NCBI GenBank assembly: GCA_019649035.1
Contig: BMAT01000636.1
Span: 947,794 to 977,550 of the forward strand
Source of the DNA: Elysia marginata
Taxonomy: Eukaryota > Mollusca > Gastropoda > Plakobranchidae
Length of the DNA: 29,757 bases
Direction of reading: 5' to 3'
This document shows positions 12,601 to 21,600 of this stretch, in pieces. Below the pieces are notes generated by a model. The model worked only from the letters and a program-made list of their open reading frames with translations. It had not been told where the DNA came from and made no database searches. Every line of letters starts with the position of its first letter. The first letter of the stretch is position 1. The translations under genes were made by a program, and so were the position numbers.

Positions 12601-15600
12601 TATGAATAATTCAAATTTCTTTCTACAAGTAGAGATGCCATATTACCAACACCAAGGTTTAAAATAACACACACACACACACAAAAAACTGCTTAGTGAA
12701 CCTTTCACTTATAATTTGCCTACCTCATATTGATTTGACTTCAAAGATTTTTTTTCATTAGCTCAAAACCAATGAAATTGAAATTGGCAATATAAATAAT
12801 TATGGTAAAATTTATTACAACTTATCCATGACTAAGTACAAAACAAATATCACAAAAATGATAATTAGTAAAAAAAGAACAACAAAAAAACTATAGCATA
12901 TTTTTGGTAAAGAGCTGTGCGATGTCAAGTGAGATCTACACCATACAGTGGTCGTACTGTGTAAAGCTGACTAAAAAGAGCAGAGGATTACGGTCTCCAC
13001 TATTCATATTTTGGAAAGATATATATTCCATAATAATAATAATAATATACATTTTATGTACCTCCATCAAGAAATTGGGATCCACCTTGTACTGATCCTG
13101 CAGGATACCTTTCAACCCATCCAAGTCAGAAGATAATAAATCCAGTTGTTCACTTCTGGAGACAAATTAAATATAAACATTTAGACAATTCTAAAAGTAT
13201 TTGAAATTTTTAAAATGAGGAAAATTAAAAGGGCTGGCTGAAAGAATACCAAATCCCTAAAAGTTTTACACAAAACGGAAGCTTTATATTTTACATGAAA
13301 GATATTACCCTAATTCACATGAGGGATGCAAGAATGAAGCAGGAAAACTTTAACACCTCTACAAAGTGCTTGGCACAGATAACCAACAGCTGCCCCTGTA
13401 TAATCTATGATAAATCAACAAATGTAGAAACAAATCTGTACTAGGCCCTACACAGTTATAAACCCCCAAATATTAAGTTTGGAGGGTTTTCTTTCACATT
13501 GAATTCTTTGAATTTTTACAAATTTTCCTGCTTTTTTGGCTAAAGAGAACTGCTAAAAAAAATAACAATTCCTTAAAAAATTGGAGAATTCGCATCTTTG
13601 TCACATCTTTAAACTACCATGTACAATCAGGATTTTTTGATGATCTAAACAAGGGTAATTTTTTATTTATTCTAAGCCTTCATCAACAATATTAGATGAT
13701 CAACAGCATTAGATAGAAAATCTTGATTAAATGCGATTTCAAAAACTTACGCAAGCATAGGATCATCCCCTTCTTTATTACTTCCAGCCGCTGCTAAGGC
13801 CACAGCATCCGTGCTGTTGTTCAGCAGCTGACTGTTGGTAGACAAGAGACTTGGTGCCATCAATGAAGACGATGCTGGCATGACAGCAGGGGTGTTCAAA
13901 TCTGAATTGGCTTGGACCAGGCTGTTGAGGGAGTCAGCTTGAGCTGGAGAGATGCTCTGTGGCTTTATTTTAGCGGGTGTAAACAGCGATGATGTGTTAA
14001 AAGCTTTTGGCTGCGCAACCATCCTTGCACCTACCGTCATAGGTTTTTTTGTTGGAGAGGAACTCTCTTCATCTACTGTTTTTCCTGCCTGTCTTTTATT
14101 GTTCACCTTTGAGTTTTCAAGGAAAGAAAAAGGAAAATATAATAGAATAATGAATTTGAGAGAAAAAACTAGTCACCTATATATTTCAATACATGAAAAA
14201 GGGTTCAAGTTGGGCGACACCAGCAGATTTGTGTTGTTTCTATCTAACAGGAGATTTTCCTATCAAATCAATGTAAAAATTAATTCCCCTGTGATACTAG
14301 CAGTTTTTGTCAAAGCAATGTCCTGGCTGAAGGTAACAATATAAAAACAGTCTTTAGTCCAATACAAATGATAGAAAAAGAAAGAGAATGTTTGCTAAAA
14401 TTTGAAATAGATTAACATCTTTTTGCCCTGAAACCCTTCAATAACAAATGGAGTTAAAAACCACAGCATGAGTTATTAAAAATAGAAAAAGAAATAGAAT
14501 GTTTGCTAAAATTTGAAATAGATTTTCATCTTTTTGCCCTGAAACCCTTCATATATAATAGAATATAAAGCCATTGCACGAGTTATATAAAAATGATTTT
14601 AATTAGACCTTGAATGCCCAAGAAACCCTTATACCAAGGACAATACAGTATCATTTATGCGTTATCATAATTCATCAATTGAGAAACTTACATTTTGCAA
14701 CAATGAGATTGTGCTGTTGTCTGGTAATAGTGATACTTTTGGCTGGGTGTTGGTAGACTTCACAAGTGTTGAGATGTTGGGTGGAGGTATGTTTAAACCA
14801 TAGTTAAGAGCATCCTCAAGGGAAGGACCTGGCTCTATCTTGGGAGACATAAGGAAAGTGGAGGCTGGTGAACTCATGCCGGAATGTGATGCAGATGAGG
14901 CTGATGAAGAAGGGCGTATTGTGTTGGTGGTCTCTGTAGAGGATGAAGTGTTTGTTTGAGGTATGACTGGACGTTGTGGGACCACCAAAAAGTTGAGAGG
15001 GACCTTGCCACTTCCTGGTGCAACTGATGCTGGCTGAAGAGGAAAAAACATTTTTTTGCTCTTGATTCATATGATCGCATGGCTTTTTAAATGATCTTCA
15101 CAAAAATACCCACAAAAAGAACAAAAATTCTAAATAAGATTTCTTGGAAACCTACCAGTAATATCTTGGAATATGCTGTTAGATTTGTTTTTTCTGTTCA
15201 ATTTATCCGAATTGTACTACAATTTTATGTATTTTTTTAAAAGAGAGAGTATCAAACATAAATACTAGCTATTACAACTTACCTGGTTGGTAGTGAGTAC
15301 AATATTTGGCTGACTTCCTGGCCTTGAAAGCAATTGTCCCTGAAAGAAAGAAACAATTTTAAATGTGGTCACTTTTCAAATATTCTTGGCGAATGACATC
15401 TCATCATAATCATGGCCGATATAATTTAAAATAATATTCCAAATCCTTTTAAACACCTCTAGTGACCTTCATACTTTATTCATACATTAAAAAATTACTT
15501 AACCATAAATTCATATTAAACCAAAAATTTCGATATTGTGACAGAAAAAGTACAACCAAAGTCCCTAAGTATATCTAATTCTTTGGTACAACTATGTACA

Positions 15601-18600
15601 ATAATTCAAAAAATTGTTTAAAAAAAAGAAGTCATTTTTCAATGTCTTTCATTTGTCCAGATTAAAATTGAAATCTCATATTAACAAGAATTGTTGCTGA
15701 CCTTGATCAAATGGTCACTAAACATAGCAAAAGTTGCATACTTTTATAAATGATTGCTGACGCAGCAGACATTTTAGTTGACTTGTCACAACTGTAAAGA
15801 CCCATGCTTAAGAATGACAAAACTTTAAAGGCTTTCCAATTTGATGGCTTAATTTTTGTTATGTGTGTTATTTTTTAAAATTTCATTCTTGGTTTTATTT
15901 GGGGAGGGGGAGGGGAAAGGGTTAATTTTTTTCATTTACAAAGGACTTCCGAAAATAATGTGAAAAGGAGCATAACTCAAACAGTTTCAATCACATGAAT
16001 CTGAAACTCTCACAGATGGAAGTTTGAAGTGTCACTCATCCTCTGTTTCTCACATAATCCCCAAGGAGATCCATGCATCCGCTACAGCAGCGAATAGATA
16101 CCCACTTGAAAAATATCAACATCGAAATTTGCAACCCTATTGTTCAATTCACTGAAAAGGTCATCTTCTGCCTTGAAAGCCATGCTCCCTAAATGGCGCC
16201 TCCATGATCCAAACAACTGAAAGTCAGAGGATGCCAGGTTTGGACTGTGGGAAGGATGAGGAAGAAATCCCTAACCGTAACCATGCAGCGCCGGTTGTCT
16301 AAGGTTTCTCAATGAGGAAGCACAACACCCCTTCTCATGAGTCCAGGTATTTTGCGACAAATTCATTCTCTGAGGTCAGGAGTGCTGCAGTATTGAATAG
16401 CATTGAAACACAGACCCTGTGGCAATATTTGTAAGAATATCACATCTCTTGCATCCTGCGGACCTTTGCACTTAGAATTTTTTGGTAGTAGTGGTAGTAT
16501 CTTATGGCTGATTAAAACTTTCAAATAGAAATTGTCCATCCAGGTTGTGAATGCAACAATTTTGATGACAGGAGATGAAGGATGTCATGAGCCATGAGTT
16601 GCGCTTTGCCTTTGAAGTATTCAGAAGGACCAAAGTTTAATCACAACTAATCAGATTGTTAGAGAGGTTATTGTTTGCTTGAAAGTCTCTACCAGGGCAA
16701 TCTCCTGTATCTTCATCCTCTTGCCACATTTGATGAGCTCGTCAAGACCAGCTGCATCCCCTTATTGATTAGTGTTTTGGGGTGACCAGACTTTGGCTCA
16801 TCACCTATATTTGTTCAGCCTTTCCTACACCAAGTGCAACATTGATACAATTGACATCTTGACATAGCACCCTCACCATATGTTTCTGCTATTTGTTAAT
16901 GAATGTTAGAAAGGTTTCATTCCTTTAGAAAACAAAACATAAAAAATGAAACAGTCTTGACCTCAAACTTTGAGCAGTCCTGGATGGGGGTAACCATCTT
17001 CGAATCAGTAGCCTTAAAAAGTCCATATACATCAATGATGCTGAAATTTTGCATTGTGAAAGATCAATGATAAATATGGATTGGTTTAAAATTGATGGCC
17101 TTTTTTAAATTTAGTTTCGGACATCACTCATAATACACTAACATTTATTAAAATGTATTATACTTTCTTTGGGGACAAAATGTTTTGGCCCAAGTTGTTT
17201 TAAAATCAAGCTGTACTATTTAGCACAAAAGTGCCACTGATTTTGAGTTTTTCAATTGAAATTACATCAGTAAGGTTTACCTGATTGCTTACAACAACTG
17301 GCCTTGGGGTGACATTGTTAACAACAACTGGCCTTGGGGTGACATTGTTTACAACAACTGGCCTTGGGGTGACGTTGTTTACAACAACTGGCCTTGGGGT
17401 GACATTGTTTACAACCTGTGCCTGAGAGATTTCAAGCCAGAAAAATAAGGAAATATTAGTAAAATAAAGAAAAAACCTGTAACAAATAAGAGGTTATTAA
17501 CAAAAACAATTGATACAGACTAAAATGATCCAGTGTGGCTTGATTTTTTCTTAATCATAACACTTAAATTTGCAGGCATTTTTCATACCTACATGGGTGT
17601 TAATATTGGGTTAGCACAAACCCTTTTCAATCAATAAAATAATTAATACAAAATGAATACTGAATCTAAAACCTAATTGAAAACAAACAGAACTTAGGTT
17701 CATGTAGTAAAACTTACTGTAAATTAGTACATTCAAAGTCAGATCGTTAGGAAAATACAACTCCTTACGATAAAACAAGGCATCTCAACTGCTATAAGAA
17801 TAAGTCTCATCTCAATTTCCAATTTAAAGGCATGTATCCCGCTTTAAAAAAACTTGCCCTGTGGGTAAAATACTTACTCTAGTGGTGGGCAAAACATCTG
17901 TAAGTTCATGAATGATGGGTCCACCTCCACTTGGTGTTGGTGAAAGTAACACATCTCCTCTGGGCTGTTAGTATTAAAATCATATTTAAAAGGTAAACAT
18001 TGAGTAACCAAAATAGATGTTCTAGCATAAAATTTGCTGCTTCATTTTGAAGACAAAAATTTTGTTTTTATTTGATTAAAAATTTTACAGGATACATAAC
18101 ACTACTTTGATTCCTTCAGGTTGAAGAGCAGGGCTCCCAGGTCAATGTGTATTTAAATTTCCCTTTCTAACCAAGACCATTTCTTGAAATGTAATTTGCT
18201 AAGGTTTAGGCAAACCTGCATGTATAGTGTAAAGAACTTGAAAAAAACTTATTTCATAACTTTTAACAGAGGCATAAACATGCAACAATCTCAAATTACA
18301 TTATTGAATTTCAATGCCCAATTCTGGTGACATTTAAGTTCCAAATTGGAGGGAAAATTGTACTTCATCTTTTTAAAAATATCTTCTATATAAAACATAC
18401 TGATTCAATTGTGTATTCCCCCTCATCAATTATAAAATCAGCGTCTTCGACAGATTGTGCCTCTTGTTTCAAAGGGTTCTGGTTTGGTAATCCAACAATA
18501 GAAGAGCCCTGAAAAAGAAGGATACAAAGATTTTCTGCACACTTTGAATGAAAAATAAAACAACACAATGGTACTTTTTATTAAAACTAGCAGTCCCACA

Positions 18601-21600
18601 TTCAAAATTTGCTATCTTTATAAGGCACAGACTAAAGTAGGTGAAGAACGCAAAGCAATAGCAATCTCTATAAAATTGTCAAATAGTAAAACAACAGTAT
18701 TACAAGTATTTACAAAAATTTTGCTTACAATCACATTAACAGAATAAAGCCTGTTTTGAAAGTAAGTTGGAATCATGACAAGGAATACTTTTGTCTCACA
18801 AATGACTGTATGCTTCATATATTTTACTTTCTACTCATCCATTTCAAATGACGCTTATATTTTATGATAGTAAAGTATATATGAAAAAACAAAGCACATA
18901 TTTAGCAATAACCTTTAGATTTGCTTAAAAATTATACTTTTAAAAAAAAAAAAATTAAAGCTGCAATTTAAGACTACAGCAATATGTAATCACTCAGTCT
19001 AAGTCCTGCAAAACAAATTGAGAGCAATTTCAACAATTAAAATTAGACAATAATAGTATATAATACAGAAGAAAAACAACTGTAAAGCAATTCCAAAAAA
19101 AGGTACAGAGTTGCAAATAATAGAGCAAATATCACTTGCCAGAGTAAGATTTTTGTGATATACACAATAAATAAGAAAAATAAAGCTAAATAGGTCAGTT
19201 CATGAATGATATTTCCCTCAGCCAGAGAAAAAAAATCACTACAGCAGCATGCATTACAAATATTTCTCTTGCTTGGTTGGTTAAGGGAGATTGAGTTCAC
19301 TTTGAAATGAAGTTAAGTAAAGTGAGGTTCTGATGAAGAAACAACTGTTCCTGTTATTTTGCTGAAGACTAAAATGCAAAAAAAGCTAAATAATCAATCT
19401 GCCAATTTACCGGCTGCATCAAATTGTCCTGTATCAAGCTGGTGAGAGAAGCATTGTCTCCCGCAGCATCTGTGATGACCTGGTTGTGCGTAGGCTGTTG
19501 CATTTGCTGAGCTTGGATCTGACCAGTGTCACTGATAGCAAGGGGCATGCGTCGAAGACCAGGGATGGTCAGACCAGTTCGATTTGAGCTCACCAATGAC
19601 ACCAAGAATTGGATAAGCTGTAAAGATGGTTTAGTTAACCAGTTACATTGAGATATAATTGGAGTATTTGAAAATATAACAGTTCAGAAAAATAAAACAT
19701 TATCACTATGAATCACATTTTTTTACTCTTAACTCAATGCATTTGCGCCAAACACAGGTTCCCAGCTCATTAATTAACCAAAGACATGCAGAAGAAAGGT
19801 GTTCATCAACTTTCGTATTTCTTTATTGTACATGATATATTATTTGTGCAGTAAAAATCTAATTGCATATTTGTTTGTTGTAAATTTTTGCCCTTGATAA
19901 GTCATGGGACATTGGTGTCAAGCAACATCTTTGTTGATTCATATATCTGGAGATGAGTCCCTAGGGACAATGTTTAAAATTTAAAGGATAAGAATTCAAC
20001 TTTCTTACGTTTAAAGGATCAGTTTAACTTTCTTAAAAGTGAAATTACAGAAAAAATGCAATAAATACCTTTTCAAGTTGAAATGATAATGTCACCCTAC
20101 TTTTAACTTAGTAAGAAGTTGACATGCACAAATTATTAATAATACCCATGTCATTTAAGTACTAGTTACAAAACATATTGCGCAGGTAGGCTTTGGGTGT
20201 TACTTTTGTTAAGAATCAGACAATTACTTAACAATTCATAATACTGTATTACCACATATGGCAGATTATTTCTACCTTGTTTACGATCTGTTGCTGCTTG
20301 TGGTGTTTTTGGCGCAGCAAAGCCACCTCACGCCATAGAAGCTTGTTTTCTCTATTTAAAAAAAGAAAGAGAAGAAAAACCATAGTTCAAGGTGTCACCA
20401 TACTAAGTTACACAGAGGTGCTACTACACTTTTCTTCAACAAAACATGATAAGTGGTTGATTGTTATTAAGTGACTCTTTTTTGGAAACAAAAAAGTACA
20501 GTGGTGCTAATTTTCAGGAACATGAAGCATGCTTGTTTGAGTTTACTCAGACAGCGTTTAAAATTATTGGAGGGTAACTTTTCAACTTCAGATTGTTTTC
20601 AGAAGTAAAGTTAATAAAAATTTGGAGTAAAGTTTTAAAAAAAAAGAAAGAAGAGAGTTTTTCATTAGCCTTATCCACTAAAATGCTCATTGCTTTTTAC
20701 ACCAGCTCCACTAACGGCCATAAACAACAAAACTACCTTCTAAACTCATAGAGGAGCAGTTAATAAAGCCCATCACTCCAGCATACTGGCAAGATCTTTC
20801 ACTGCCTACAGTTGGGTACTCCTTTTACCCATGAAAGAAGGCTGTGAAATGTGTGTAATATAGGACTAAACGTCAACATGTCAAAAGCAGGGCTTAAACC
20901 AAGGACCTCTTGGTTAAAAAGCCAAGCCTCTACCAACTGACAACGTCACACTTAAGATCAAGAGTAAGAACTTAAATGAGAATTTAGAGATGGATGGATT
21001 TTTGAGAACTCAGCTTTCAACTTTTTAGGAACTAAGATTTGTATCCAATCAAATCATCAGTAAGTCTCAGATGTGTCAAATCAAACGCTCCATTTATGTA
21101 GTTATGAAAGGTCAGCATCTCCTATGATACCCAGTGTACTTCCAATAATTTTATCACTTTTAAAACTAATACATTTCTATCAGTAAACAAATGATGGGCT
21201 AAAATGAAGCCAATCATGGAATTTATAATTTCATAAATCCTATCTGTACTCCCAACAAACAACAGAATTTAAATTCATTCATTTGTATCTGTTGCCTACA
21301 GTAACATGTTTCTAGAGAAGCAAGGCTCTATAATCATACATATAAAAGACAAAAGAATACACAGATGCATTATGATAATGACCTTTTGATGTACTCTAAA
21401 TTCTGGTCCATGTTCTCCTGTTTGGCCTTGACCTGCTTCACATCAGTCAAAACCCTGGACACTTCATCTGCATTTGGGTTGACAAGAGTATCTGTAGTTG
21501 GGCGCACTAGCGGATTGGATACCTGAGAGAAGGGAAAAGCAACATTTTAGTGTGAATTTTCATAAATTCATTTGAAAAACAGAATGACCTTTGTCCAGGC

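Noticed and set aside
13952..14344. Plus-strand open frame of 130 codons
   Set aside because: It overlaps HSF exon k in antisense and runs on into intron; no motif or splice support. A shadow of the real exon.
14816..15080. Two other minus-strand frames over HSF exon j
   Set aside because: They are out of frame with the exon chain, and only the third frame joins its neighbours through clean splice sites.
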